From Planctomycetota bacterium (GTDB taxonomy: Bacteria > Planctomycetota > Planctomycetia > Pirellulales > JADFKK01), in contig JADFKK010000007.1 of NCBI GenBank assembly GCA_022564995.1, positions 1 through 60,921 of the forward strand: a stretch of 60,921 nt of DNA. Reading direction: 5' to 3'. The notes under the pieces were generated by a model that saw nothing but the letters and a program-made list of their open reading frames with translations, ran no database searches and was not told the DNA's origin. How positions within the stretch are numbered: the first letter of the stretch is position 1; every line of letters starts with the position of its first letter. This document shows positions 8,568 through 17,422 of the stretch, one piece after another. The position numbers were made by a program, and so were the translations under genes.

Positions 8568-8586
8568 CACATGTGCCGCACATGTG
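8568..8586. promoter_or_regulatory. CACATGTG-CCG-CACATGTG operator-like palindrome
   Basis: Two perfect 8-bp palindromes CACATGTG separated by CCG form a 19-bp dyad in the 344-bp divergent region between the PEP-CTERM gene (8419, minus) and the sigma factor gene (8764, plus). The symmetry and position fit a dimeric regulator site controlling one or both genes. No cognate regulator is identified. Confidence 0.45.
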
Positions 8587-8763
8587 CTTCGTAAAGGGTT
8601 ATTTCCCGCGAAGCGGCGTTTTGATACCTGAAATTCTTGAATTCGCCACGATCGTCAGGCGGAATGGTCCCTAAGCCGTGCTGTTGCAACGAGTTTGGTC
8701 AACCGGTTTAATTAGAAACAATTCCCAGGTATCAATTTTCGCCCCAGCGCGCAATACACAGAC

Positions 8764-9438
8764 ATGGACAGGGAACCACCGGGCGAGGCCGACCAATACG
8801 AACAGTTCCTGCGTCTGTTCTCGCGAGACCAACTCCGCGTGATGGCCTACATACGTTCGCTAATTCACGATTACGCCGCCGCCGGCGATGTGTTTCAGGA
8901 AACCAGCTTCGTGCTGTGGCGACGATTTGAGTCGTATGACCGCGAGTTGGAGTTTTTGCCCTGGGCGCTGGGGATCGCCCGCAATCAGGTGCGTAAGCAT
9001 TGGCGCTCGATTAGCCGCGAACGACACGTTTTCAGCTACGAACTGATCAGCGAATTGTCCGACGAGGCGATTGGTCTGGCGGGCGAAATTGGACCGCGGC
9101 AGCATGCGCTGGAACAATGCGTCCGTCTTCTGAATCAGCGACAACGGGATTTGATTCATCGGTTCTATGGTGAGAACCAGTCCGCCACGTCGATCGCCCA
9201 GGTATGGAATCGCTCGGTACACGCGGTTTACAAAGCCCTCAAAGTAATGCGACGATCCATTGCTGGAATGTGTCGAGAGCCGGCTTGCCAGGGAGAATCC
9301 GTAACCATGAGTAAAGATCCACAACCACTGGACCGCGATCGCCTGTTGTCCTTGGCCGACAAAACCATCGACGGCACGGCCTCGGCCGAAGAAGCCGGGC
9401 AACTTGAGACGCTGCTCGAACAAACAACACGGCTATAG
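8764..9438 (+). CDS. ECF RNA polymerase sigma factor, read through into an anti-sigma/FecR remnant
   Basis: Residues 1-175 form an ECF sigma factor of the planctomycete/verrucomicrobial type: region 2 contains DVFQETSFVLWRRF and FLPWALGIARNQVRKHW, and region 4 contains LEQCVRLLNQRQRDLI and SATSIAQVWNRSVHAVYKAL. From residue 182 (ATG at 9307) the same frame reads LDRDRLLSLADKTIDGTAS, which is the usual start of the FecR-type companion protein, not of a sigma factor. No stop separates them; a TAA lies one base out of frame at 9302-9304. The frame then ends at 9436-9438. The sigma part looks intact and may still work; the tail looks like decay. Confidence 0.85.
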   Translation: MDREPPGEADQYEQFLRLFSRDQLRVMAYIRSLIHDYAAAGDVFQETSFVLWRRFESYDRELEFLPWALGIARNQVRKHWRSISRERHVFSYELISELSDEAIGLAGEIGPRQHALEQCVRLLNQRQRDLIHRFYGENQSATSIAQVWNRSVHAVYKALKVMRRSIAGMCREPACQGESVTMSKDPQPLDRDRLLSLADKTIDGTASAEEAGQLETLLEQTTRL

Positions 9439-9901
9439 CGAGCTTGACATGCCTCTGGACGGACACGATGGACGCCCGACGGTCGGCGACCTGACGGACG
9501 GAAAACTGCACCACCTCGTCGCTAGCTACGATAGTTTTACCGGGAACAAGGCAATCTATATCGACGGGCGTCTCTGTTTTCAGCACCAGTTTCCTCGTGG
9601 ATCACTGATCATCAGCGGCGGTCCAGAGGCTGCGGAAATCGGCAACTTCCGTCAGCGAGAGCCGTTTGACGGCGTCATCGACGAGGTGGCGCTTTACGAT
9701 TTCGCCTTGACTCCCGCGGAGGTCGCGGCACATTTCAAAAACGTATCGCTCGGAAAGTCGTATTTCGGAGACATGGCCGACGACTTAACGTCGGTTCGCT
9801 GGCGAGCCGTCACGCGGATTCAGACCGGTAACCAGCGCGTCTTCAACAGGATAACCGGCCTTCTCGTCACGACACAAGTCAAGGACGAAAGCGAACGGTG
9901 A
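9307..9901 (+). pseudogene. FecR/LamG companion of the sigma factor, internally deleted
   Basis: The 5' remnant (9307-about 9420) encodes the N-terminus typical of planctomycete FecR/LamG proteins. The 3' remnant, in another frame from about 9425, starts in mid-domain at GYSELDMPLDG and continues with LVASYDSFTGNKAIYIDG and FDGVIDEVALYDFALTPAEV, the second half of a LamG domain, ending at 9901. The membrane segment, the FecR region and the first half of LamG are missing, and the two ends are out of frame. Comparison with 7508-8419 shows which LamG strands are lost. The deletion junction is near 9420-9430. Confidence 0.78.
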
Positions 9902-10207
9902 CGCCGCCTCGCTCGATCGGCGCATTCGCTGTAATCGCTACCAGGCGCAGGGCCGATCGCCGGAAGATGCTTGCTAACTCGTTTCAGGTTTTAGCGTTGC
10001 GTCGATGACGCGAAAAACAGTCCGTCAATCAGCCGCGGGGCGTTAGCCCCCGGTTCGTGCGGCTCGCGGTAAGAACCGAGGGCTAGCGCCCCGCGGCTGA
10101 TGAATAATCCGACCTACAATTGATTGGCCGCTGGCATTCGTTCTGGTGGAAAAGTACCTGCCGGACGAGACACGCTCACGTTGACCATTCGCGCGGGGTA
10201 TCCTGAC
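9902..10207. other. intergenic region with a palindromic repeat
   Basis: About 300 bp. The only structure seen is the inverted repeat at 10029-10100. An in-frame extension of the next gene back to 10124 is possible but lacks a credible start. Confidence 0.6.
10029..10100. repeat. 28-bp inverted repeat with 16-bp loop
   Basis: Arms 10029-10056 and 10073-10100 pair at 26 of 28 positions and contain AGCCGCGGGGCG. There is no T-tract, so this is a REP-like interspersed palindrome and not a clear terminator. Confidence 0.8.
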
Positions 10208-11491
10208 ATGGTTACCGCAGTCCTCATCATCGGTGTGCTGAATTTCGCACTCGGCTTCGCGTATGCCGTGTACGCCGGTCGCGCGCCGGTTGCTCGTAGC
10301 GAACGGCCGATCGATCTGGCGCTGCCGACGGAAGCGCAGGAGGAACAGGCTCCGAAACCGGAAGTCAAGGTTGTGGTGTACGAGCCACCGCCGCCCGACG
10401 CAAGCCTGCACGACGTGCCCACGGATTGGCTCGACGCGCTGGCCGGTAACTCGAAAAAAGCCGAGACGTTTATCGAGGCCGCCGTCGAAGTGTTGCGGCT
10501 GGAAGTCGGCAAGTATCGCGCCAAGATGATCGAAATTGACGCACGCGTTCGCCAATGTATCGACGATCCGGACGATGCCGTGCTGACCGAGTGCCTGGCC
10601 GATCTCAAGCTGACCAACGAAGACTGGCTCGCACAGCAGCAGAACGCCGTGACCCATCTGGAGGCTCGACAAGGAAATCTTGGTGATTTTGAGGCGGTCG
10701 GCAGTGGGCTGGAAGACGTCTTGCTCGATCAGGCGGCGCAGATCGAAACCACCTGCAGCAACATCGACATGCTCGACTTCCAGACCGACCTACAGGCTGG
10801 GTGTCGGCGGCTGATTACCGAAACCCGCAAACTGCTCGACATGGCTCACACGCTACGCGATCGCATGCATGAGTCGATGATCGAAATCATGAAGTCGGAA
10901 GACACGCTCGGAGAATTGGACAAGCGGCTGCAATTCGACGGAACGAGCAAGCTTTACAACCGCAGCGGGCTGGAACGCGTGATTCACGAGTTGTGGCTGG
11001 ACGATCCGAATCGGATTCGCCAGATCAGCGTCGGCCTGCTCGACATCGATCGTTTCGCCCAGATCAACGAAGAATACGGCGTGCCGCTGGGGGACAACAT
11101 CCTCTCAGCGACGGGCAACCTGTTGGGCGACATGGTGCGAGACGAGCGCAGCCTCGACGTCGTGAGCCGGTACTCTGGCCAGCGCTTCTTGATTATCTTC
11201 GGCGACACAGGACCGCGGGCTGCTACCAGCACCGTCGAACGCATGCGACAGACGATCGGTGCGTCGACGTTCCAATACGGCGGCCACGAAATCGAACTGA
11301 CCGTTAGCGCGGCCATTGTCGAGGTTCTCAGCGACGACACGACCACGACGCTGTTTACCCGCGCCGAGAAAACATTGCGGGCCGCCAAGCGAAACGGACG
11401 CAATCAATCATACATGCACAACGGAAAAGAATCCGTGCTGGTGGAGCCACCGGACTTCGGGATCAGGGGCCAGATCGTGCGACTGGACTGA
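10208..11491 (+). CDS. GGDEF-domain protein with degenerate active site
   Basis: 427 residues from the ATG at 10208, chosen because it places a hydrophobic anchor (VTAVLIIGVLNFALGFAYAV) right at the N-terminus. A proline-rich linker and a long helical region follow, then a C-terminal GGDEF fold (from LYNRSGLERVI, through LLDIDRFAQINEEYG, to RAEKTLRAAKRNGRN). The signature GGDEF motif is replaced by SGQRF at about residues 323-327: both acidic residues needed for metal binding and catalysis are gone, although the Asp in LLDID remains. Diguanylate cyclase activity is therefore unlikely. A GTP or c-di-GMP sensing or scaffold role is possible. No neighbour suggests a pathway. Confidence 0.88.
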   Translation: MVTAVLIIGVLNFALGFAYAVYAGRAPVARSERPIDLALPTEAQEEQAPKPEVKVVVYEPPPPDASLHDVPTDWLDALAGNSKKAETFIEAAVEVLRLEVGKYRAKMIEIDARVRQCIDDPDDAVLTECLADLKLTNEDWLAQQQNAVTHLEARQGNLGDFEAVGSGLEDVLLDQAAQIETTCSNIDMLDFQTDLQAGCRRLITETRKLLDMAHTLRDRMHESMIEIMKSEDTLGELDKRLQFDGTSKLYNRSGLERVIHELWLDDPNRIRQISVGLLDIDRFAQINEEYGVPLGDNILSATGNLLGDMVRDERSLDVVSRYSGQRFLIIFGDTGPRAATSTVERMRQTIGASTFQYGGHEIELTVSAAIVEVLSDDTTTTLFTRAEKTLRAAKRNGRNQSYMHNGKESVLVEPPDFGIRGQIVRLD

Positions 11492-11804
11492 CGGGCGACT
11501 AGTACTACGGCGTTGGGTCGTGAAGACTGATGCCGTGTAAGGCGTTTGGGATCTGGGATCTGGGATCTGGGATCTGGGGACTGGGGATTGGGGACTGGGG
11601 ACTGGGGACTGGGGACTGGGGACTGGGGACTGGGAACTGGGATCTGGGGACTAGGGACTAGGGAAACCTCACGTTCGATTTTTCCAGCCTCCAACCTCCA
11701 GCCCCCAGCCCCCAACCTCCAACCCCCAGCCCCCAACCTCCGGTCTCCTGAGAATCGGTCGATCCGAACATGCTTTCAATCGTCGGTGACCTAGCGCTGG
11801 AGGA
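11492..11804. repeat. G-rich minisatellite element, copy 1 of 2
   Basis: A conserved 25-nt end (11522-11546, containing TGCCGTGTAAGGCGTT) is followed by tandem GGGATCT and GGGGACT units (11548-11664) and then a C-rich block of CCAACCTCCAGCCCC-type units (about 11685-11745). The same conserved end and repeat occur in the opposite orientation at 48978-49057. Four or more G4 tracts with 3-nt loops make a G-quadruplex on the plus strand likely. No gene is present. Confidence 0.85.
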
Positions 11805-13019
11805 TCAGGCGGCCGGTTTCTTGTCGGGCTTGCCCTTCGGCTTTCCCGGCAGCTTGCGGACCGGGGGTTTCTTGGTCGGCTCGACACCCTTGGTGAGCGT
11901 CAACTCGACGTCGCGCTCTTCTTTGCCGCTCTTGATCCGCAACGTGATCTTGTCGCCGGCCACGTAACGCCCCAGAACGATGCGCAAGTGCAGTACATCA
12001 ATGATCTTCTCGCCGTCGATCGACAAGATGACGTCTTCCTTTTTGAGTTTTGCCTTTTTCGCCGGCGTGCCCGGGGCAACCGTTGCGATGGCTACGCCGC
12101 CACCCTGGGGCGAGGCTGGCTTGGGAATGATGCCGATCCGACCCGGATAGACCACCTTGCCCTCTTTCATGATCGCCAGCAGCCGGTCGGCCCCGTGCAG
12201 CGGCACCGCGAAGCCGATCCCTGAGTCGTACCATGCCACGCCCGCAGTAACCTCGTTCGACCGCGGTGAAAGCGGCGTACAGAGGCCGATCATGCGTCCC
12301 TCGATGTCGATCAGCGGCCCGCCGTAGTTGGCCGGCGAGATATTGGCGTCGGTCTGCACCGCCTTGCCCGAGATGCGGCTGGTGGCGCTGATGATGCCGT
12401 AGGAAATCGCCGGGTCGTCGTCGCCGTAGCCGACGCCAACCGAAATGGCCCACTGGCCGACCTTGAGCTCGTTGCGGTCGACCATCTCGGGGACCGGCAG
12501 ATCGCTGACACCTTCGATCTTGAGCACGCAGATCTTGCGGGTTTCGTCGCGGCCCAGCAGCTTGGCGACGTACCTACTGCCGTCGCGGAGAATGATCGTG
12601 ATAATCCGCGGGTTCGTGGCGAAGTTAAACGTGCTGGTGACGATGTAACCGTCGGACGAGACGATCACGCCGGTCGTCGGGCCGTCGCCGGGCCGGCTGA
12701 TTCCGCCGCTGCTGCGTCGGCGCCTACGACCGCTGCTTTTGGGTCGCGCGCTGGCGCCGTAAGTTTCAATCGTGACAATCGAGGGGAGCACCTTTTCGGC
12801 CGCAACTCGAAACGCCTTCGACGTCAAAATGTATCCCGCCCGCTCCTTTTCGCCGGCTCCCGCACCGCGGACGCAGGTGAAGACGAGAAACAAAACAAGG
12901 CTTTGTTTGAAAACAAAGTAGAAGCGGCGTCCGGCCGTTTTCCCGTCGACAGAATTGGCAGAATCACACAGTACGCGGCAAGATACCGCGTCTACTTTGC
13001 CGAGAGTATTATTTTTCAT
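11805..13019 (-). CDS. HtrA-like (S1C) pseudoprotease with PDZ domain
   Basis: 404 residues: an N-terminal hydrophobic segment near 38-53, a basic Ser/Arg-rich linker, a trypsin-like fold of the HtrA type (GVIVSSDGYIVTS to ISPANYGGPL) and one PDZ domain (VATVAPGTPAKKAKLKKEDV), then a Lys/Pro tail. Compared with the active homologue at 14048-15940, the catalytic His position is Phe (about 131), Asp is Lys (about 162) and Ser is Tyr (about 232). It cannot work as a serine protease. It overlaps the upstream gene by 11 bp and is the last gene of a four-gene unit. A substrate-binding or regulatory partner role is inferred. Confidence 0.88.
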   Translation of the reverse strand: MKNNTLGKVDAVSCRVLCDSANSVDGKTAGRRFYFVFKQSLVLFLVFTCVRGAGAGEKERAGYILTSKAFRVAAEKVLPSIVTIETYGASARPKSSGRRRRRSSGGISRPGDGPTTGVIVSSDGYIVTSTFNFATNPRIITIILRDGSRYVAKLLGRDETRKICVLKIEGVSDLPVPEMVDRNELKVGQWAISVGVGYGDDDPAISYGIISATSRISGKAVQTDANISPANYGGPLIDIEGRMIGLCTPLSPRSNEVTAGVAWYDSGIGFAVPLHGADRLLAIMKEGKVVYPGRIGIIPKPASPQGGGVAIATVAPGTPAKKAKLKKEDVILSIDGEKIIDVLHLRIVLGRYVAGDKITLRIKSGKEERDVELTLTKGVEPTKKPPVRKLPGKPKGKPDKKPAA

Positions 13020-14070
13020 CGCTTTTCACCTCTGCGGGAACCAGCGCGGCGCGTAGGATTTCATTCTTGCGTTTGACGAGTATTACAACTTCCTCTCCGG
13101 CGGGCAATTTGTCGAGCATCTTTTTGCATTCGCGGACGTTCTTAACCACCTCGCCATTGATCGTGAGCACCAAATCGTCTTTCTTGAAGCCGGCCTCGGC
13201 CGCCGGGCTGCCGGGGACGACGCGGTCGACGTAGGCCGGGGCGCGCTTGCCGCCGAGCTTGAACAGCCGGATACCCAATTCCGTCTTGCCGCCGCCTGCG
13301 GTCGCTATCGCCGCGGGCTCGATCAGCTTACCGGCCATGAACTTGTATAGCAAATCCGAAGGCACCGCGTAGTTAAGCCGGGTGTTGGTGCTTTTGCTCT
13401 CGATGATTTTTCCGACCATGCCGGCGAGCTTTCCGTCGATGGTCACCAGCGCGCCGCCCTCGGCGCCAGGGTTACTCGTAATCGCATCAACCAGCAGCGC
13501 CTCGCCCCGGTACGGTACGTCCTGCGTGCCACGTTTGGCATCGAGTCGGGTTCGCAAAGAGACGATGCCCAGGTTCACCGACAATTCCTCGGCCCCTTCG
13601 GCCACCTGGAACAAATTGGTGACCGCCACAACCCAGTCACCTTTGCGGACCACGGACTTCTCGGGCACCTTGAAGAAGTTTGGCGTTTGCACTCGAATTC
13701 GCAGCAGCGCCACCTGCAGGGCCGGGCTGCGACGTTCGACCACCGCGACGTGCCGGCTGCCGTCGGGTAGCACGACGTCGATGCTGGTTCCGCTCAGAAA
13801 GACGCCTTGCCCGGTGAGGATCAATCCGTCGTCCGAGACGATCACGCCCGTGGCGAAGCCTTCGACGCGGCCGATTCGAGCGCCGTAGATTTTCACGCAG
13901 CGCTTTTGTGCGTGGGCAATCGCCTTGGCAAATACATTGTCAGATTCGTGGGACTCGGCATCGGCGGCGGCTTCTTGCGCCGGAGCGCCGGCCGCGCTTA
14001 CGGTCACGGCGAGCACAGCGAGCAGCCAGGCCAGCGCCGGCAGCCAACTAGTTGTCTTTTTTGTCCGCAT
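13009..14070 (-). CDS. HtrA-like (S1C) pseudoprotease with PDZ domain
   Basis: 353 residues from the ATG at 14070, which is followed by a signal peptide (basic start, then WLPALAWLLAVLAVTVSAAG). An HtrA-like fold runs from about residue 60 to 230 and a PDZ domain follows (VDRVVPGSPAAEAGFKKDDL). The triad is lost: the His site reads LTGQGVF (Gly), the Asp site reads SPALQVALLRI (Gln), and the Ser site reads NPGAEGGAL (Glu). It is therefore a predicted periplasmic pseudoenzyme. It overlaps the upstream active protease by 23 bp and the downstream pseudoprotease by 11 bp, so translation of the three is probably coupled. Confidence 0.88.
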   Translation of the reverse strand: MRTKKTTSWLPALAWLLAVLAVTVSAAGAPAQEAAADAESHESDNVFAKAIAHAQKRCVKIYGARIGRVEGFATGVIVSDDGLILTGQGVFLSGTSIDVVLPDGSRHVAVVERRSPALQVALLRIRVQTPNFFKVPEKSVVRKGDWVVAVTNLFQVAEGAEELSVNLGIVSLRTRLDAKRGTQDVPYRGEALLVDAITSNPGAEGGALVTIDGKLAGMVGKIIESKSTNTRLNYAVPSDLLYKFMAGKLIEPAAIATAGGGKTELGIRLFKLGGKRAPAYVDRVVPGSPAAEAGFKKDDLVLTINGEVVKNVRECKKMLDKLPAGEEVVILVKRKNEILRAALVPAEVKSDEK

Positions 14071-15940
14071 TTTTGGGTCTCCGAAAAACGTCGTCGGGCA
14101 ATTCACTCAGCGGCTCGCACTTGGTGACCACGTAGCGCGTCACGGTTCGCTCCACGAGCCCCGACACGTGACGACGCAGGTGGGGAACTTGCAGGCCGGC
14201 GACTTCTCGATAGTCGGAAAGCGTCTGTGCGCGATCGCTGGCGAGCCCGTCGGTACTGCGGGACACCTTGAGCAGCCGAACTTGGGGATTGCCCTCGTCA
14301 TCATAAAGGCTAAACCACAGATAGAGCAGGTTGCCAAAATTATCTTCGGTCCTGATGCGATAGGTCCGCCGGTTTTGCGTGCGATCGGACCCTTCAAGTT
14401 CGATCTGGGCCATATCGTCGACGGCGTTTTTCGCCAGCAGCCGCCCCAGCGCGGCACCTTGGCCGACGTGCTCCTCAAGCGGCACATTGGTCGGCTTACG
14501 TTCTTTCAGCTTGGCATCGCCGTCGAGGGTCCAGTAAACTTTGCCGTCCCAAACCGCGACGGTCTTGCTGCCGGATTTGTCGGCCGCGCGCTCCAGCCGG
14601 AATCGTCCGTCGAGGGCGCGCACGACCGTCTGGCTGCCGATCTTTTTCCCGTCTTCGATGATGTCTTCCTCAAATCGCAGCGCCTTGATTTTTTCCGCAG
14701 CCTTGCCGCCGGCGGCGAACGCGGCCCAGGCTTTCAAAATCCGCCCGCACTCCCGCTTATTCATCTTGGCGTCGCGGACCACACCGGGGGTCTTGAGTTG
14801 TAGCTTGATTTTGATCGGCGCCTGCTTCGGCTTGCCACCCTCCTTCGGTTTCGGCTGTGGCTTGGGTTGCGGTTTTGCGTTCGCCTTGGGCTGGCCGTAG
14901 GGCAGAGCGTCGAGACGAACCCAAACGCTGCGCCGGCGACCGTTATGCTCAAAGACCACTTGGACCGGCCAGCCAGCCGGCAGCGTGCTGATGTGGTTGG
15001 TCAGCAAGTTGGCATTGTCGATCTCGATGCCGTCGAAAGCGATCAGACGATCGCCAATGTCGAGGCCCAGCAACGCAATCTTTGAATCGAGGTTAATCTG
15101 GTGACAGATCACCCCGCCCGAGCGATCGCTGAACACGGCGTCGAGCGTGCCGTGTTGGGCGACTTTGGTGGCCAGCAGATCGGGAATGAAGGTCTTGATT
15201 TGGTTGCTCGAGATGGCGTAGCCGACGCCGACGTTCACGCGGCCCCGCTCCTTGAACGATCCGCGCCCGTTGATGCCGACCACTTCGCCGCGCAGATTGA
15301 ACAGCGGCCCGCCGGAATTGCCCGGGTTGATCGAGCTGTCGACCTGAATGCAATTGCCATAGACCAGCATGTTTTTACCGGCCCCGGGCTGATAGCGCTT
15401 GATTCCGCTGACCACGCCAAGCGTGACCGTGGGCTTTTGGTCTTCGGCGAGGGTGAACGGATTGCCCATCGCCATCACCCAGTCGCCGACCCGTACCTTG
15501 TCCGAATCGCCCAGTTTGGAATACGGAAATTTATCTTTGCCGGTCAGCTTGATGATGGCGATGTCTCCGCCCGGGTCCATGCCGACGAGTTTCCAGCGGT
15601 AGAGTTTGCCGTCGGCCAGTCCGCCCCAGCCCTCGACGCCGGCGCCGTTGACGACGTGAAAGTTGGTCAGGGCGTAACCCTCTTCGTCGAAGATGACGCC
15701 CGAGCCGCCGCCCTGGCGTTTGTTCCCGTAGACCGCCACGACCGACCCGTAAACTTTGTTGATGGTCGCGATGCGCGCGGCCTCGGCGGCCTTGACTTTC
15801 GATAATTCCTCGGCCGTGATCGTTTCGGCGATTGGCTCAGCGGTTTTCTCGGCCGCCGGCGCCGCTGAAATGAAACCGAGGCACACGACGCAGCAGGCCG
15901 CGAGTGTGATCAGCGGCGGCAATGTGTTGATCGATCGCAT
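14048..15940 (-). CDS. HtrA-like S1C serine protease with PDZ and long C-terminal region
   Basis: 630 residues from the ATG at 15940, selected because AGGGAGG lies 8 bases upstream; a TTG seven codons earlier is less likely. A signal peptide is followed by a trypsin-like domain with the full triad: His in LTNFHVV (about 95), Asp in PGGDIAIIKL (about 126) and Ser in NPGNSGGPL (about 209). A PDZ domain follows, then a Lys/Pro-rich linker (PKPQPKPQPKPK) and a C-terminal region of about 240 residues that I cannot assign. HtrA proteases degrade or check misfolded envelope proteins. It is the only catalytically intact member of this gene cluster. Confidence 0.9.
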   Translation of the reverse strand: MRSINTLPPLITLAACCVVCLGFISAAPAAEKTAEPIAETITAEELSKVKAAEAARIATINKVYGSVVAVYGNKRQGGGSGVIFDEEGYALTNFHVVNGAGVEGWGGLADGKLYRWKLVGMDPGGDIAIIKLTGKDKFPYSKLGDSDKVRVGDWVMAMGNPFTLAEDQKPTVTLGVVSGIKRYQPGAGKNMLVYGNCIQVDSSINPGNSGGPLFNLRGEVVGINGRGSFKERGRVNVGVGYAISSNQIKTFIPDLLATKVAQHGTLDAVFSDRSGGVICHQINLDSKIALLGLDIGDRLIAFDGIEIDNANLLTNHISTLPAGWPVQVVFEHNGRRRSVWVRLDALPYGQPKANAKPQPKPQPKPKEGGKPKQAPIKIKLQLKTPGVVRDAKMNKRECGRILKAWAAFAAGGKAAEKIKALRFEEDIIEDGKKIGSQTVVRALDGRFRLERAADKSGSKTVAVWDGKVYWTLDGDAKLKERKPTNVPLEEHVGQGAALGRLLAKNAVDDMAQIELEGSDRTQNRRTYRIRTEDNFGNLLYLWFSLYDDEGNPQVRLLKVSRSTDGLASDRAQTLSDYREVAGLQVPHLRRHVSGLVERTVTRYVVTKCEPLSELPDDVFRRPKNADKKDN

Positions 15941-15962
15941 CGACGGAAACCTCCCTGGCAAT

Positions 15963-17255
15963 TCACCGCTTGGTTTTTTTCGGCGTGGCCTTAATCAGCC
16001 GCGCGTCGCACCAGTCGGCGTGATCTGAAAAATCGAGGTCCGCACCCGGCTCGACGACGAGTGAAACCTGCTTGGCCCCGGACACGTCCACCCGCATCTC
16101 AAACGGCTTGTCGGACCGGCGGACTCGCCGCCGGAATTTCTCTTTTCCGTCGGCCAGCACGATGAACAGGCAATCTCCGCCGGTAGCTTCGTCGTCGATA
16201 CCGATCGTCGCGGTCAGTAAATTGAAACCGGCCGGAACATCATAGGCCAGCGAGCAGTAGGAATGAACCCCCAAACCGCTGTTGAACTTCTTCTTACCCA
16301 GGGTCAGCGGTCGGCCGTCGACGCTTTGGTTGCGGCGCCAGGGTCGCTTGAGACCGACGATCGTCTGCTCGACAACCTTCTTCGGCGTCATCTCCGAAAT
16401 ATAACGTATCCGATTGCTGCGGACCGAAAACCCCACAATATCCGTCCACGGTAGCGAAAAGCTGACTTGGTCGGCGGGACGCAGCTTCAACTGACCGTCG
16501 GCGAGCGATTCGAGTGTGCCCAGCAGCGTCGAGCCGTCGCGCAGCGAGATCAGGCATTGTCCGTCCTTGGGCTTGGCCGCGGCAACTCCGGCCAGCACGA
16601 CCGCATAGGCGCGGCTGCGGGGCAGAGTCCGCGTTTTGTTCTTCCACTCGAACTTGATCTCTTGGTCGTCGACTGAGATGAACAGCCCGTCGAGCGCCTG
16701 CACGTTGTCGCCCGATTTGACGAGCAGCCGGTCCTGCACTCCGGCGATGTTGCCCAGCGCCTTTTGCAGCGCCTCGCCCGCCGGCTTGCTCGTGTCGTTC
16801 GGGGCAAAGCAAATTGCCCGCACGACCTCCAGCGGCAATTTCAGCTTTTCGTCGCCTTTGGACAGAGCCCAGGAAAACTCGCAGCCGTCGCTGCCCAGAG
16901 TGACGCTGGTGGCGAGAATCCGCCCGCCGCCGATCGTATGAACGTGGGCCGTCGCTTTAGAATTCTTGAGCTTCTCTACGGTCCGACTGACGCCGCGAAG
17001 CTGCTGCAATTCGATCGCCTCGGCAACGCCATCCAGGGTGATCCACCCTTCAGAAGAGATGGCCGTGATCGTGCCCTTCCGCTCGCTGCCGTCAACAAGC
17101 ACGAGAAGATCATCTGCGGCGAGCGGCCGGGCCACGGTAATCGCGAGCAGCAGACAGACCAACGCGCCAAGCGATCCACAGCGCGTGCGTCCGGCACCGA
17201 AAAAGCGGCCCAAGGCGATAGACCGCCGTGCGGGAAAATTCAGTGGCAACAACAT
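15963..17255 (-). CDS. NPCBM domain-containing secreted protein
   Basis: About 430 residues from the ATG at 17255. An extended basic leader and a hydrophobic segment (LGALVCLLLAITVARPLAA) suggest export. Two short beta-rich repeats have the pattern DGS...GTI or GTL (near 55 and 235). The C-terminal 145 residues match the NPCBM/NEW2 carbohydrate-binding fold (GLGVHSYCSLAYDVPAGFN, then IGIDDEATGGD and a C-terminal DWCDARLI). The HtrA-like protease gene starts 22 bp after its stop, so it leads the protease unit. A cell-wall or glycan-binding targeting role is inferred. Confidence 0.83.
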   Translation of the reverse strand: MLLPLNFPARRSIALGRFFGAGRTRCGSLGALVCLLLAITVARPLAADDLLVLVDGSERKGTITAISSEGWITLDGVAEAIELQQLRGVSRTVEKLKNSKATAHVHTIGGGRILATSVTLGSDGCEFSWALSKGDEKLKLPLEVVRAICFAPNDTSKPAGEALQKALGNIAGVQDRLLVKSGDNVQALDGLFISVDDQEIKFEWKNKTRTLPRSRAYAVVLAGVAAAKPKDGQCLISLRDGSTLLGTLESLADGQLKLRPADQVSFSLPWTDIVGFSVRSNRIRYISEMTPKKVVEQTIVGLKRPWRRNQSVDGRPLTLGKKKFNSGLGVHSYCSLAYDVPAGFNLLTATIGIDDEATGGDCLFIVLADGKEKFRRRVRRSDKPFEMRVDVSGAKQVSLVVEPGADLDFSDHADWCDARLIKATPKKTKR

Positions 17256-17422
17256 ATCAAAACCTGACTGAAAAGCAGTTCGGCATTCGCCCAAGAAACG
17301 GCTTCTCCATTATACACCCAACGGCCCTCCACGCAGCGCGAGGAGAGCCGGCAGCCCCCTGCTAAACGATCAATTCAGACACGCTCTCCAACTTCGCAAA
17401 TCTACCGTAACTGGGCGCTAAG

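Noticed and set aside
11548..11745. CRISPR array
   Set aside because: Units are 7-10 bp without spacers of fixed length; a minisatellite fits.
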